From the NCBI GenBank assembly GCA_963775335.1, contig CAVZIJ010000002.1, positions 124,001-188,000 on the forward strand: 64,000 nt of DNA, written 5' to 3'. The DNA is from CAVQCX01 sp963775335. GTDB taxonomy: Bacteria; Pseudomonadota; Gammaproteobacteria; Chromatiales; Chromatiaceae. Below, piece by piece: positions 16,343 through 25,359 of this stretch. The notes under the pieces are model-generated. The model saw only the letters and a program-made list of their open reading frames with translations, did no database searches and had not been told where the DNA came from. Made by a program: the position numbers and the translations under genes. Numbering within the stretch: the first letter of the stretch is position 1; the number at the start of each line of letters is the position of its first letter.

Positions 16343-16457
16343 ATGGCTGGCTGAAGCGAGGAGATCGTCCGAGCCCCCTCTGGCGGCCCCAAAACGGACA
16401 ATATTGTCCCAGACGAACCGCGTGATGTCCACGCACACCCCGCGCGGGGGCGCCCAG

Positions 16458-17336
16458 TCAGCGCTTGGCGCCGTCGCTGTTCTTAAAGTAGCGGAAGAAC
16501 TCCGAATCAGGCGCCAGCAGCAACGCCCCCGACCCGTCTCGAAACACCGCCTGGTAGGCGTCCATGCTCCGATAGAAGGCGTAGAACTCGGGGTCCTGCT
16601 TGAACGCTGTGGCGTACACCTCGGATGCGTTCGCGTCCCCTTGACCGCGCAGCTCCTCCGCCTGCTTGTAGGCATTGGCGAGGATCACTGTGCGCTCGCG
16701 ATCGGCGTTGGCGCGGATCTTCTCGGCCCCTTCGGCGCCCTCGGCCCGCAGCTCGGCGGCAACCCGCTCCCGCTCGGCCCGCATCCGATCGTAGACCGAT
16801 TCGCTGACCTCGGGGGGCAGGTCGATCTTCTTGACCCGCACGTCCACGATCTCCAGGCCCAGCTCCGCGGCCTTCTCGTCGGCATCCTTACGCAGCAGCT
16901 CCATGATCTCGGTCCGCTCACCGGAGACCACTTCCTTGATGGTCCGCTTGCCGAACTCGTCGCGCAAGCTGGTATTGATGCGCTCCGAGAGCAGCGCGGC
17001 GGCCCGGGTCTCATTGCCTCCCCCGGTAGAGCGATAGAACTGGGCCACATTGGCGATTCGCCACTTGGCGTAGGAATCGACGATGACGTCCTTCTTCTCG
17101 ATGGTGAGAAACCGCTCCGGACGCGCATCCAGGGTGTGAATACGCCCATCGAACTTGATCACGTTGTTGACGAGCGGGACCATGAAATGCAGCCCCGGCT
17201 CGTAGTCTGAATCCACGATCTCTCCCAGCCGCAGCTTCAGGGCCAGCTCGTATTGGCGAACGATGAAGGTGGATTGGTACAGAGCGATAACGCCGAGCAG
17301 CACCAGGCCCCCGACAAACATCCTCGACGGCGACAT
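16458..17336 (-). CDS. hflC: Protease modulator HflC
   Basis: 292 aa. There is an N-terminal membrane anchor at about 7-25 (MFVGGLVLLGVIALYQ), then a band-7/SPFH domain (FIVRQYELALKLRLGEIV, PGLHFMVPLVNNVIKFD, VDSYAKWRIANVAQFY) and a long charged helix (EKIRANADRERTVILANAYK). HflC and HflK form a large periplasmic-facing cage around FtsH and modulate its proteolysis. The ATG shares one base with the hflK stop (TGATG), giving tight coupling. Confidence 0.97.
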   Translation of the reverse strand: MSPSRMFVGGLVLLGVIALYQSTFIVRQYELALKLRLGEIVDSDYEPGLHFMVPLVNNVIKFDGRIHTLDARPERFLTIEKKDVIVDSYAKWRIANVAQFYRSTGGGNETRAAALLSERINTSLRDEFGKRTIKEVVSGERTEIMELLRKDADEKAAELGLEIVDVRVKKIDLPPEVSESVYDRMRAERERVAAELRAEGAEGAEKIRANADRERTVILANAYKQAEELRGQGDANASEVYATAFKQDPEFYAFYRSMDAYQAVFRDGSGALLLAPDSEFFRYFKNSDGAKR

Positions 17337-18505
17337 CAGCGCATCCTCCTTTCACGGGTCGGCTCACGCACGGCCCGAGTCGGCTCCGGCTCGACGGGAC
17401 CACTCGGAGCCGCCGCGGACGCTGCGGCCTCCGCACTGTCGCGACTCTGCGCCTTGGGCCTGGGGGGTTGGATCAGCTTGTCCAACGGCAGATAGGTCAG
17501 ATTGGTACCTCCCGGGACGTCCAGCATCACCTTGGGGGACTTCGAAAGGACCGATTGGATGGCATCGATGTACAGGCGTTCCCGGGTCACGGCAGGCGCC
17601 TTCTGGAACTGCGCGAGCACCGAGTTGAACCGCGCCGTCTCACCCTGTGCGTCGGCAACCACCTTGTCGCGGTAGGCCTCGGCGTCGGCGACCCGGCGGG
17701 CAGCCGCGCCCCGCGCCCTGGGCAGGACGTCGTTGGCATAGGCCTCGGCCTGGTTCTCCAGGCGGGCCTTGTCCTCGCGAGCCTTGATCGCGTCGTCGAA
17801 GGCCGACTTCACGGCATCCGGCGGGCGCGCCGGCTGGGTGTTGACGCTGGTGACGATCAGGCCGGTCCGGTAATTGTTCAGCAGCTCCTGGATGCGGGCC
17901 TTGATATCCACCCCGATGGTGCTGCGGCCTTCGGTCAGGATGAAGTCCAGCTGGTTCTTGCCGATGGTCTCGCGCACGGCCGTTTCGGTGGCGTCGCGCA
18001 AGGTCTGCTCCGGATTCTGGACCTGGAACAGAAAATCGGTCGGATCCTGGACCCGCGATTGCACCGTGAGCGCGACGTCAACGATGTTCTCGTCGCGCGT
18101 GAGCATCTGAGCTTGGTGGCGAAACGACTTGATCTCGTCCACGTCGACCTTCTGCACGTCCTCGATGGGGAACGGCAGATGCCAGTGGGGCCCCGGCGAG
18201 GTAACCGCCTGGTAGGCGCCGAAGCGCGTAACCACCCCACGCTCGGCGGGCTGAACGATATAGATACCGCTCGCCAGCCAGCCCACCAGCGCCAATCCCA
18301 GGACGATGCCGACGCTGACGCCGCCGACAGGCCTGTAGGGACGACCGGATCCGTTGCCGCCACCACCGCCGCGCCGTCGCCCACCGAAAAGCCCTCCAAG
18401 GCGCTCCTGAAGCTTGCGCACGACCTCGTCGAGATCGGGCGGACCCTGATCCCCTCCTTTGCCGCTCCAAGGGTCCTTGCCCCCTCCGGGTTCATTCCAA
18501 GCCAT
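17336..18505 (-). CDS. hflK: FtsH protease activity modulator HflK
   Basis: 389 aa. The Gly-rich N-terminus (GGRRRGGGGGNGSGRPYRP) is typical of HflK. A membrane helix follows at about 68-88 (VGIVLGLALVGWLASGIYIV), then the SPFH core (QPAERGVVTRFGAYQAVTSP, GPHWHLPFPIEDVQKVDVDE) and a coiled coil (KAREDKARLENQAEAYANDV). The tail is Pro/Arg-rich. It forms the FtsH-regulating cage with HflC, and its stop overlaps the hflC start by one base. Confidence 0.97.
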   Translation of the reverse strand: MAWNEPGGGKDPWSGKGGDQGPPDLDEVVRKLQERLGGLFGGRRRGGGGGNGSGRPYRPVGGVSVGIVLGLALVGWLASGIYIVQPAERGVVTRFGAYQAVTSPGPHWHLPFPIEDVQKVDVDEIKSFRHQAQMLTRDENIVDVALTVQSRVQDPTDFLFQVQNPEQTLRDATETAVRETIGKNQLDFILTEGRSTIGVDIKARIQELLNNYRTGLIVTSVNTQPARPPDAVKSAFDDAIKAREDKARLENQAEAYANDVLPRARGAAARRVADAEAYRDKVVADAQGETARFNSVLAQFQKAPAVTRERLYIDAIQSVLSKSPKVMLDVPGGTNLTYLPLDKLIQPPRPKAQSRDSAEAAASAAAPSGPVEPEPTRAVREPTRERRMR

Positions 18506-18697
18506 GCAAGACTCCGCAATTCGCGCGGGGCACTCCCCTGGGAGGCCACCGCAATGGATAGGGCATTCTAGGGGGCTGGTTTGCGAGGGGCAAGAGAGCC
18601 GCCGCCCGCGGGCGGGGGTGTCTCCACCCGATCGCCCAACCCGATGGATCGGCCGACGCGCCCGGTGCGCCCCGCCCCACGCAGCCAGGGATGCTCA

Positions 18698-19981
18698 TCA
18701 GGATGGCTCGGGTCGAGCCCGGACACCACCTTGGCCCAGCAGTCGCTCTAGCTGCCTGAGCGGCAGCTCCACCTCGATCTCCCAGCCCCCCTCCTCGGTA
18801 CCGCTCTCGGACAACACCCCGCCAAGATCGAACAGCCGCGCCCTCAATCGCCCTTCGGCGGGTCCCAGCCTGAGCCGACGGCGTACGCGATCGCCACGAA
18901 AGAATCGGTCAATGGCCTCTTCAAGCAGATCCAGTCCCTCGCCGGTCCGCGCCGACAGCCAGACCCGCCGCGGCGTCCCGTCCTCGGAGAGCTCCAGCCG
19001 CGGCCCCTCGCCTTCGATGAGGTCGATTTTGTTGTAAATCTCGATCTGGGGGACAGCCGCCGCTCCGATCTGGCTGAGCACCTCGTTGACCTCGTGCGCG
19101 CAGTGGGCACGCTGGGGGCTCGCGGCATCAATGACGTGGAGCAGCAGGCTCGCCTCCACACTCTCCTGCAGGGTCGAGCGAAAGGCCGCCACCAGCTCGT
19201 GCGGTAGATGGGAGATGAACCCCACGGTATCGGCGAGCACCACCGCCCGACCGTCCCGCAGCGACAACCGGCGCAGGGTCGGGTCCAGGGTCGCGAACAG
19301 CTGATCCGCGGTATACACCGTCGAATGGGTAAGGTGGTTGAACAGTGTCGATTTTCCGGCGTTGGTATAGCCGACGAGCGACAGGGTCGGCACATCGGCT
19401 TTGGCCCGCGCGCGCCGTCCCTGGTCGCGGTTCAGCGCCACCTTGGCGAGGCGCTCGCCGAGCACGGCGATGCGCTGAGAGAGCAGGCGCCGGTCGGTCT
19501 CAAGCTGCGTCTCACCCGGACCACGCAGACCGATGCCGCCTTTCTGGCGCTCAAGGTGCGTCCACCCGCGCACCAGTCGGGTTGCAAGGTGGCGAAGCTG
19601 GGCCAGCTCCACCTGCAGCTTGCCCTCAAAGGACCGGGCGCGTCGGGCGAAGATACCCAGGATCAGGCCGGTGCGGTCCAGGACGCGACACTGCAGCTCG
19701 CGCTCGAGGTTTCTCTCCTGGCTCGGGCTGAGGCCGTGATTGAAGATCACCAGCTCGGCGCCCTGGGCCGCGATCAGGGCAGCGACCTCTTCGACTTTGC
19801 CCCCGCCGACGTAAGTCCTCGGGTCCGGGGCCTTGCGCCGCCCCATGACCACGCCGACGACCTCGGCGCCCGCCGAGATCGCGAGGTCGCGAAACTCCTG
19901 CAGCTCGTCCGGATCGGCGGGCGCACCTATATCGACATGGACGAGCAGGGCCCGCTCGCCCCCGTCGGGTCTTTCAAACAC
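18698..19981 (-). CDS. hflX: GTPase HflX, ribosome rescue/splitting
   Basis: 427 aa. The N-terminal HflX domain shows TYVGGGKVEEVAALI and IFNHGLSPSQERNLE, then the linker helices and glycine-rich segment KGGIGLRGPGETQLETDRR. The G domain has G1 GYTNAGKSTLFN, G3 DTVGFISHLPHELVAAFRST and G4 NKID. HflX binds 50S subunits and splits stalled or hibernating ribosomes after heat stress. It sits in the classical hfq-hflX-hflK-hflC order; 192 bp separate it from hflK. Confidence 0.97.
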   Translation of the reverse strand: MFERPDGGERALLVHVDIGAPADPDELQEFRDLAISAGAEVVGVVMGRRKAPDPRTYVGGGKVEEVAALIAAQGAELVIFNHGLSPSQERNLERELQCRVLDRTGLILGIFARRARSFEGKLQVELAQLRHLATRLVRGWTHLERQKGGIGLRGPGETQLETDRRLLSQRIAVLGERLAKVALNRDQGRRARAKADVPTLSLVGYTNAGKSTLFNHLTHSTVYTADQLFATLDPTLRRLSLRDGRAVVLADTVGFISHLPHELVAAFRSTLQESVEASLLLHVIDAASPQRAHCAHEVNEVLSQIGAAAVPQIEIYNKIDLIEGEGPRLELSEDGTPRRVWLSARTGEGLDLLEEAIDRFFRGDRVRRRLRLGPAEGRLRARLFDLGGVLSESGTEEGGWEIEVELPLRQLERLLGQGGVRARPEPS

Positions 19982-20172
19982 AGGCCGGGCTCACGGGAGG
20001 AACCATCAAGGGATGACGTGCGCCAGCCCGCCGCGCGGACGGCCCCGGGGGGCAGGGCGAGCTTTCGATGGGGCGGGAGGCGCTGCACATCAGGCAGGCG
20101 AGCGACACGCAGACCCACCGCCGAGACTCACCGGGCAGTGGGCTTCGCGCAGCGGCGAGGCTGCCGATCGGG

Positions 20173-20427
20173 TCAGGCGTTACCAGGCTCCGGCCCTCCG
20201 CCCTCCGGCCCCGACTGGAACCGGATGTTGCGGGCCGGGACGATGGTCGAGATGGCGTGCTTGTAGACCATCTGGCTGACGCTGTTCTTGAGCAGGACCA
20301 CGAACTGGTCGAAGGACTCGATCTGTCCCTGAAGCTTTATCCCGTTGACCAGAAAAATCGACACCGGCACCCGCTCTTTGCGCAGGGTATTCAAAAAAGG
20401 GTCTTGTAGGCTTTGCCCTTTGGACAT
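20173..20427 (-). CDS. hfq: RNA chaperone Hfq
   Basis: 84 aa; starts MSKGQSLQDPFLNTLRKERV. Sm1 is SIFLVNGIKLQGQIESFDQF and Sm2 is the YKHAISTIVP motif, with the expected VVLLKNSVSQ between them. The hexamer brings small RNAs and mRNAs together. The tail is short (about 14 residues after Sm2). GGAGAAC lies just before the ATG. Neighbours miaA and hflX are as in other gammaproteobacteria. Confidence 0.98.
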   Translation of the reverse strand: MSKGQSLQDPFLNTLRKERVPVSIFLVNGIKLQGQIESFDQFVVLLKNSVSQMVYKHAISTIVPARNIRFQSGPEGGGPEPGNA

Positions 20428-20549
20428 CGCGTTCTCCTTGTTGTTGTCGGTCTGGAGAGCTCTCCGGGCGAATCCCCCCCGCTAGCCGCGGGGCGACTCC
20501 GCGCGAACAGTTTAGTATATTCCAAACGGGAAAACCCGTTCGGCTCCCG

Positions 20550-21503
20550 CTACTCCTTGAGGGCGCCTCGGACGATCTTCAAGGCACGGTCCGTGGGATC
20601 GCCGTCTTCGTCGTACAGCCAGAGGATCTCCGGGTCGGCCCGCAGCCAGGTCAGCTGGCGCTTGGCGAGCTGGCGGGTCGCGCTCACCCCCCGGCGCAGC
20701 ATCTCGTCGCGTCCATACTCGCCCAGCAGAAACGAGACCACCTGCCGGTACCCGACCGCCCGCAGCGCCGGTGTGGCCGGGACCAGATCCCCTCTGGCCA
20801 GCAGGCCGCGCACCTCCTCCTCCAGTCCGGTCTCCAACATCAGCCGAAACCGCTGCTCGATGCGCTGGTGCAGCAGTTGCCGCTCGCGGGGCGCGCGGGC
20901 CAGCTTGACCAGGCGACAGGGCAAGGGCCGCTCGCCTTGCCGTGCCTGCAGCTTCGACAACGGCTGTCCCGTCAGCTCGTACACCTCCAAGGCGCGCTGG
21001 ATGCGCTGGGGATCGTTCGGATGAATGCGCCGCGCCGCCGCCGGGTCCACCGCCGCAAGCCGTCGGTGCAAGGCGTCCCACCCTTGGATCGAGCCCTCAC
21101 GCTCGAGGCGCGCCCGCACCTGCGGGTCTGCTTCCGGAAGGACGGAGAGGCCTCTCTCGAGGGCGCGAAAGTACAGCATGGTCCCCCCCACCAACAGCGG
21201 TACCCGGCCCCGGTCGTGTATCTCGGCCATCGCGCGCAGCGCATCCTCCCGAAAGCGCGCCGCGGAGTAGGGCTCGCTCGGGTCGCAGATATCGATCAGG
21301 CGGTGCGGGGCCTGCTCCAAGACCTCGGGGCCGGGCTTGGCCGTCCCTATGTCCATACCGCGGTACACCAGAGCCGAGTCGACGCTGACGATCTCGCAGG
21401 GCAGGGCCTGAGCGAGCCGAACGGCGAGCTCGGTCTTTCCCGAGGCCGTCGGTCCCATCAGGAAGACCGCGAAGGGCCTGTCGGCCTTGATGTTCCCGCC
21501 CAT
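20550..21503 (-). CDS. miaA: tRNA dimethylallyltransferase
   Basis: 317 aa. P-loop MGPTASGKTELAVRL near the N-terminus, then VSVDSALVYRGMDIGTAKP with the catalytic Asp/Thr region, HRLIDICDPSEPYSAARFRE and VGGTMLYFRALERGL. It transfers the dimethylallyl group to N6 of A37 in tRNAs that read U-starting codons. It lies between mutL and hfq on the same strand, 28 bases after the mutL stop. Confidence 0.97.
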   Translation of the reverse strand: MGGNIKADRPFAVFLMGPTASGKTELAVRLAQALPCEIVSVDSALVYRGMDIGTAKPGPEVLEQAPHRLIDICDPSEPYSAARFREDALRAMAEIHDRGRVPLLVGGTMLYFRALERGLSVLPEADPQVRARLEREGSIQGWDALHRRLAAVDPAAARRIHPNDPQRIQRALEVYELTGQPLSKLQARQGERPLPCRLVKLARAPRERQLLHQRIEQRFRLMLETGLEEEVRGLLARGDLVPATPALRAVGYRQVVSFLLGEYGRDEMLRRGVSATRQLAKRQLTWLRADPEILWLYDEDGDPTDRALKIVRGALKE

Positions 21504-21531
21504 GCCGGCGAACGGCGGTCCCGCGCGCAGA

Positions 21532-23349
21532 TCAGCGCCCGCGCAGGAACAGGCGATCGAGCTCCCGCATGTCGAGCCGGACCCAGGTCGGGCGCCCGTG
21601 ATTGCACTGATCGGCGCGCTCGGTGTGCTCCATGGCGCGCAGCAGGGCGTTCATCTCATCCAGGCTCAGGCGCCGGTTTGCCCTCACGGACCCATGGCAA
21701 GCCAGGGTGGCAAGCACGGTGTTGATCTCTTCGCGGACGCGCTCGGCCGTCCCGTGGACCACCATGTCCGACAGCAGATCCCGCACCAGCCGCTCCACGT
21801 CGGCGCCTTGCAGCAGCACGGGTACCGCCCGCACTACGAGACTCTCTCCACCCAGCCGGTCGATCTCGAGCCCAAGCTCCGAGAGCAGCCCACTGTGCTG
21901 GGCGAGCAGATCGGCCTCGCGCGCGCTCACGGCGATACGTTGCGGGACCAGCAACGGCTGACTGCGGAGCCGTCCGCCGCCCAGGGCCTGCTTGAGCCGC
22001 TCATAGGTGATCCGCTCGTGGGCGGCGTGCATATCGACGAGCACCAGCCCGTCGACGCTTTCGGCCAGGATGTAGATGCCGTGGAGCTGGGCGATGGCGT
22101 ACCCCAGGGGCGGCAGCTGTGGCGCCCTATCCAGACCCGACTGGCCGGAGGGGTCCGCCTGCGTCACCGGCGCCTGGGCCGCGAAGGCTGAGGCGTACGC
22201 GGTCCTCGGCTCGGCGATGCCCAGGGGTATGGGGCGCTGCAACGGTCCGGGTGATCGGCGGCTATCCGCTGGGGCGGAGACCAGCGGATCGCCGGGTGAT
22301 GTCGGCCCCGCAGCAACCGCCGGCATTCCGGCCGCCTGCAGCGCCGATCCGGCCGGCGCGGCGAGCGCTTCATGCACGGTGCGAAACAGGAAGTCGTGGA
22401 CCAGCCTGGAGTCCCGGAAGCGCACCTCGTGCTTGGTCGGATGCACATTGACGTCCACCAGCAGGGGGGCGAGCTCGAGATGCAGCACGTAGGCCGGCTG
22501 ACGCCCGTGATAGAGCACATCCTGGTAGGCTTGGCGCACGGCGTGCCCGACGAGCTTGTCGCGGACCGCCCGCCCGTTGACGTAGAAGTGCTGCATATCC
22601 GGCTGACTGCGCGAGAAGGCGGGAGAGGCGATCCAGCCGCTCAGCCGCAGCCCCGCCGCCTCGTGCTCGAGGTATGCCGCGTGCTCGAGAAAGGCCGGGC
22701 CCAGCAGATCCGCCAGGCGACGCTCCCGCTCGGGCCCCGAGACCGCTGGCCTGAGGCTTAGCAGCTCCCGGCGGTTGTGGCGCAGGGTGAGCCCCACGTC
22801 GAAGCGTGCCATGGCGAGCCGAGCGACCAGGGTCTCGACGTGTCCAAGCTCGGTCCGCTCGGTCTTCAGGAACTTGCGCCGGGCCGGCGTGTTGAAGAAC
22901 AGGTCGCGCGCCTCGACCGTGGTGCCGCTGGGGTGGGCCGCCGGCTGCGGAGGCTCTGCGCTGGGGCAGCCGCGGCACTCGAGCCGCCAACCCCGGTCGT
23001 CACCCACCTGGCGGGTGGTGATCGTCAGCTGAGACACCGAGGCGATGCTGGGCAGCGCCTCGCCGCGGAAGCCCATGCTGCGAACCCGCTCCAAGTCCTG
23101 GAGATCGGCGATCTTGCTGGTGGCATGGCGCGCAAGGGCCAAGGCGAGATCCTCGCGATGGATGCCGGCGCCGTCGTCGCGCACCCGGATCAGCTTGACC
23201 CCTCCCTGCTCCAGGTCGATCTCGATGCGCGAGGCGCCCGCATCGAGGCTGTTCTCCACGAGCTCCTTGACCACCGAGGCGGGGCGCTCGACCACCTCGC
23301 CGGCCGCAATCTGGTTGACAAGCAGCTCCGAGAGCGGATGGATCCTCAT
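21532..23349 (-). CDS. mutL: DNA mismatch repair protein MutL
   Basis: 605 aa from the ATG at 23349 (MRIHPLSELLVNQIAAGEVV), the conserved MutL start; an ATG 90 bases upstream adds an unrelated leader. The GHKL ATPase motifs are VKELVENSLDAGA, VRDDGAGIH and MGFRGEALPSIASV. The C-terminal dimerisation domain holds DMHAAHERITYE, which fits the D-x-HA(X)2E(X)4E endonuclease motif with Met at the second position. MutL endonuclease activity is typical of bacteria without MutH. It sits between amiB and miaA. Confidence 0.96.
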   Translation of the reverse strand: MRIHPLSELLVNQIAAGEVVERPASVVKELVENSLDAGASRIEIDLEQGGVKLIRVRDDGAGIHREDLALALARHATSKIADLQDLERVRSMGFRGEALPSIASVSQLTITTRQVGDDRGWRLECRGCPSAEPPQPAAHPSGTTVEARDLFFNTPARRKFLKTERTELGHVETLVARLAMARFDVGLTLRHNRRELLSLRPAVSGPERERRLADLLGPAFLEHAAYLEHEAAGLRLSGWIASPAFSRSQPDMQHFYVNGRAVRDKLVGHAVRQAYQDVLYHGRQPAYVLHLELAPLLVDVNVHPTKHEVRFRDSRLVHDFLFRTVHEALAAPAGSALQAAGMPAVAAGPTSPGDPLVSAPADSRRSPGPLQRPIPLGIAEPRTAYASAFAAQAPVTQADPSGQSGLDRAPQLPPLGYAIAQLHGIYILAESVDGLVLVDMHAAHERITYERLKQALGGGRLRSQPLLVPQRIAVSAREADLLAQHSGLLSELGLEIDRLGGESLVVRAVPVLLQGADVERLVRDLLSDMVVHGTAERVREEINTVLATLACHGSVRANRRLSLDEMNALLRAMEHTERADQCNHGRPTWVRLDMRELDRLFLRGR

Positions 23350-23446
23350 GAGCGCGGGCGGGGCTTTGGCGAAACAGACAAGGCATCGATTGTGCCACCG
23401 GGCGAACTGGGCTGCCACCGCGAGGCGCCGCCCCGGCAATGCGGGC

Positions 23447-24745
23447 TCAGGTCTCGGGAATCAGCAGGACCTGGCCCACCCGCAGCTGATCCAACGTCAG
23501 GCCGTTGGCATCGCGCAAGATCTTCGGACTCACCTGATACTGCTGGGCGATGCCCGAAAGGGTATCGCCGCGGGCGATCACATGGTGGCGCTCGGCCATG
23601 CTCGCAAGCCGCGTACCCGGTGGCGGATTGACGTGGAAATAGTCTCGCACCCCCGCCATGATCGCGTCCGCCAGCTTGGCCCGCTGCTTCGGATCGTCGA
23701 GCTTGCGCTCTTCCGCGGGATTGGAGATGAATGCAGTCTCCACCAGCAGCGAAGGGATATCCGGGGACTTGAGCACCATGAAGCCCGCCTGCTGGACCCG
23801 GTTGTAGTGCACCGGTCCGACCTGCTTGAGCTGCCGCATCACCCGCTGGGCCACATCCGAGCTGGCCTCCATGGCCGCGGTCTGGGACAGGTCCAGGAGC
23901 ACCGAGGCGAGCACGTCGTCCTTGTCGTCCAAGGACACCCCGCCGATCAGGTCGGCGCTATTCTCGCGCTCGGCCAGCCAGCGGGCCGCCTCATTGGACG
24001 CGCCCCGCCGGGAGAGCGTATACACCGACGCGCCGGTCACCCCGGAATCGCGGCACGCATCGGCGTGGATCGAGACGAACAGATCCGCCTTGGCCCGGCG
24101 GGCGATCGCCATGCGCTGGCGCAGACCCACGTAATAGTCGCCGTTTCGCACCAGGACGGCGCGCATGCCGGGCTCCCGATTGATGAGCGCCGCCAGGCGG
24201 CGGGCGATCTCCAGGGTGACCTCCTTCTCCTGGGTACCGTGCGCACCCTGGGCACCGGGGTCCTCTCCACCGTGGCCCGCGTCCACCGCGACCACGACAT
24301 CTCGATCGCCCTCCTGATTCAGGGTGACCTTGGGCTGCGCCTCGGCATCCGCCGCAGGCGCCTTGTCGTAGAGATCGATCACGAGTCGCTCGCCGTACTG
24401 GCGATTCGGACGGAGCTGGAAGCTCTTCGGATTGACCGGACGACGCAGATCGAGCACCACGCGCAGGTCGTTGTCGGCGCGGGGCGCCGCACGAACGCTC
24501 TGGATACGGGGATTGTCCGGGGTGCTGGCGGGCATCGGGGACGTCAAACGGGCGTTCTTGATGTCGATCACGAGCCGATCGGGTCCCGACAGACCGAAGA
24601 GACGGTGCTCCACCGGGCCGCTGATGTCGAACACCAGGCGGGTGTAGTCAGGGGCCACCCAGAGGCGGACGCCCCGCACCGCGACCTCGCTCGCCGTCGA
24701 GGCCGTTGCGACCAGCAGCAGAAGAAGGGCCAGTGCCTTTCTCAC
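23447..24745 (-). CDS. amiB: N-acetylmuramoyl-L-alanine amidase (AmiB/AmiC type) with AMIN and LysM domains
   Basis: 432 aa. Signal peptide at 1-20 (KALALLLLLVATASTAS). The AMIN domain (about 25-130: RLVFDISGPVEHRLFGLSG) directs septal targeting. The Amidase_3 catalytic domain (about 150-370) shows VVAVDAGHGGEDPGAQG with a zinc His, VSIHADACRD with the second and third ligand region, and SLLVETAFISNP with the catalytic Glu. A C-terminal LysM (VIARGDTLSGIAQQYQV) binds glycan. It cleaves septal peptidoglycan at division. It is followed by mutL as in the conserved cluster. Confidence 0.95.
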   Translation of the reverse strand: MRKALALLLLLVATASTASEVAVRGVRLWVAPDYTRLVFDISGPVEHRLFGLSGPDRLVIDIKNARLTSPMPASTPDNPRIQSVRAAPRADNDLRVVLDLRRPVNPKSFQLRPNRQYGERLVIDLYDKAPAADAEAQPKVTLNQEGDRDVVVAVDAGHGGEDPGAQGAHGTQEKEVTLEIARRLAALINREPGMRAVLVRNGDYYVGLRQRMAIARRAKADLFVSIHADACRDSGVTGASVYTLSRRGASNEAARWLAERENSADLIGGVSLDDKDDVLASVLLDLSQTAAMEASSDVAQRVMRQLKQVGPVHYNRVQQAGFMVLKSPDIPSLLVETAFISNPAEERKLDDPKQRAKLADAIMAGVRDYFHVNPPPGTRLASMAERHHVIARGDTLSGIAQQYQVSPKILRDANGLTLDQLRVGQVLLIPET

Positions 24746-24864
24746 GATCCGTCCGACGTACAGTTGGTGGTTATGGTGACAAGTCTTCGAAAGGATAGCA
24801 GTCTGTTTTTCCTTTTTCTAGATATTTCCGTCTCCTAAGCAACCTTCTTGCAAGACTGGCGAGG

Positions 24865-25359
24865 TTATTCCGCCGCCGCCTTTCGAGTCGCCAACCGATC
24901 GCCCAAACGCTCCAGCATGACCCGACCCGGATCACTGAGGGCCATCAACGCCAGGCGCCGCCCCTGGTGCAGGTGACCGATACGGATCAGCAGATCGGGC
25001 GCGGGCAGTCCGGAGCCGCCCCGCTCCGGCCATTCCACCAGCAATACTGCCGGCGTCTGCAGCAGATCCCCGATCCCCAGGTACTCCAGCTCGGAGAAGT
25101 CTGAGAGCCGGTAGAGATCCAGGTGATAGCACTGGCGGCCGGCGATTTCGTAAGGCTCGATCAGGGTATAGGTGGGGCTCTTGACCGGGCCGCGATGACC
25201 CAGGGCCCGCAGGAGCCCACGCGCCAGGGTGGTCTTGCCCGCACCCAGATCCCCCTCCAGGAACAGGACACAGCGATCGGGACAGATTGCCGCGAGCGCT
25301 GCCCCGAGTCTCTCCTGCTCAGCCTCGGAGCCAGCTTCGAGCTCAAGCACAGGGCTCAA
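24865..25359 (-). CDS. tsaE: tRNA threonylcarbamoyladenosine biosynthesis ATPase TsaE
   Basis: 164 aa if translation starts at the TTG at 25359, which overlaps the nnrD stop as TTGA; a GTG three codons later is the alternative. P-loop EGDLGAGKTTLARGLLRAL, then VKSPTYTLIEPYE and HLDLYRLSD, and LLVEWPERG as Walker B. It supplies ATP hydrolysis to the TsaBD complex for t6A37 modification of ANN-decoding tRNAs. The C-terminus ends Lys/Ala-rich. It is co-transcribed with nnrD and upstream of amiB. Confidence 0.94.
   Translation of the reverse strand: MSPVLELEAGSEAEQERLGAALAAICPDRCVLFLEGDLGAGKTTLARGLLRALGHRGPVKSPTYTLIEPYEIAGRQCYHLDLYRLSDFSELEYLGIGDLLQTPAVLLVEWPERGGSGLPAPDLLIRIGHLHQGRRLALMALSDPGRVMLERLGDRLATRKAAAE

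Noticed and set aside
23045..24838. 597-codon plus-strand frame over amiB and the start of mutL
   Set aside because: Both minus-strand genes are certain by domain content; the plus frame is Arg/Ser-rich without motifs.
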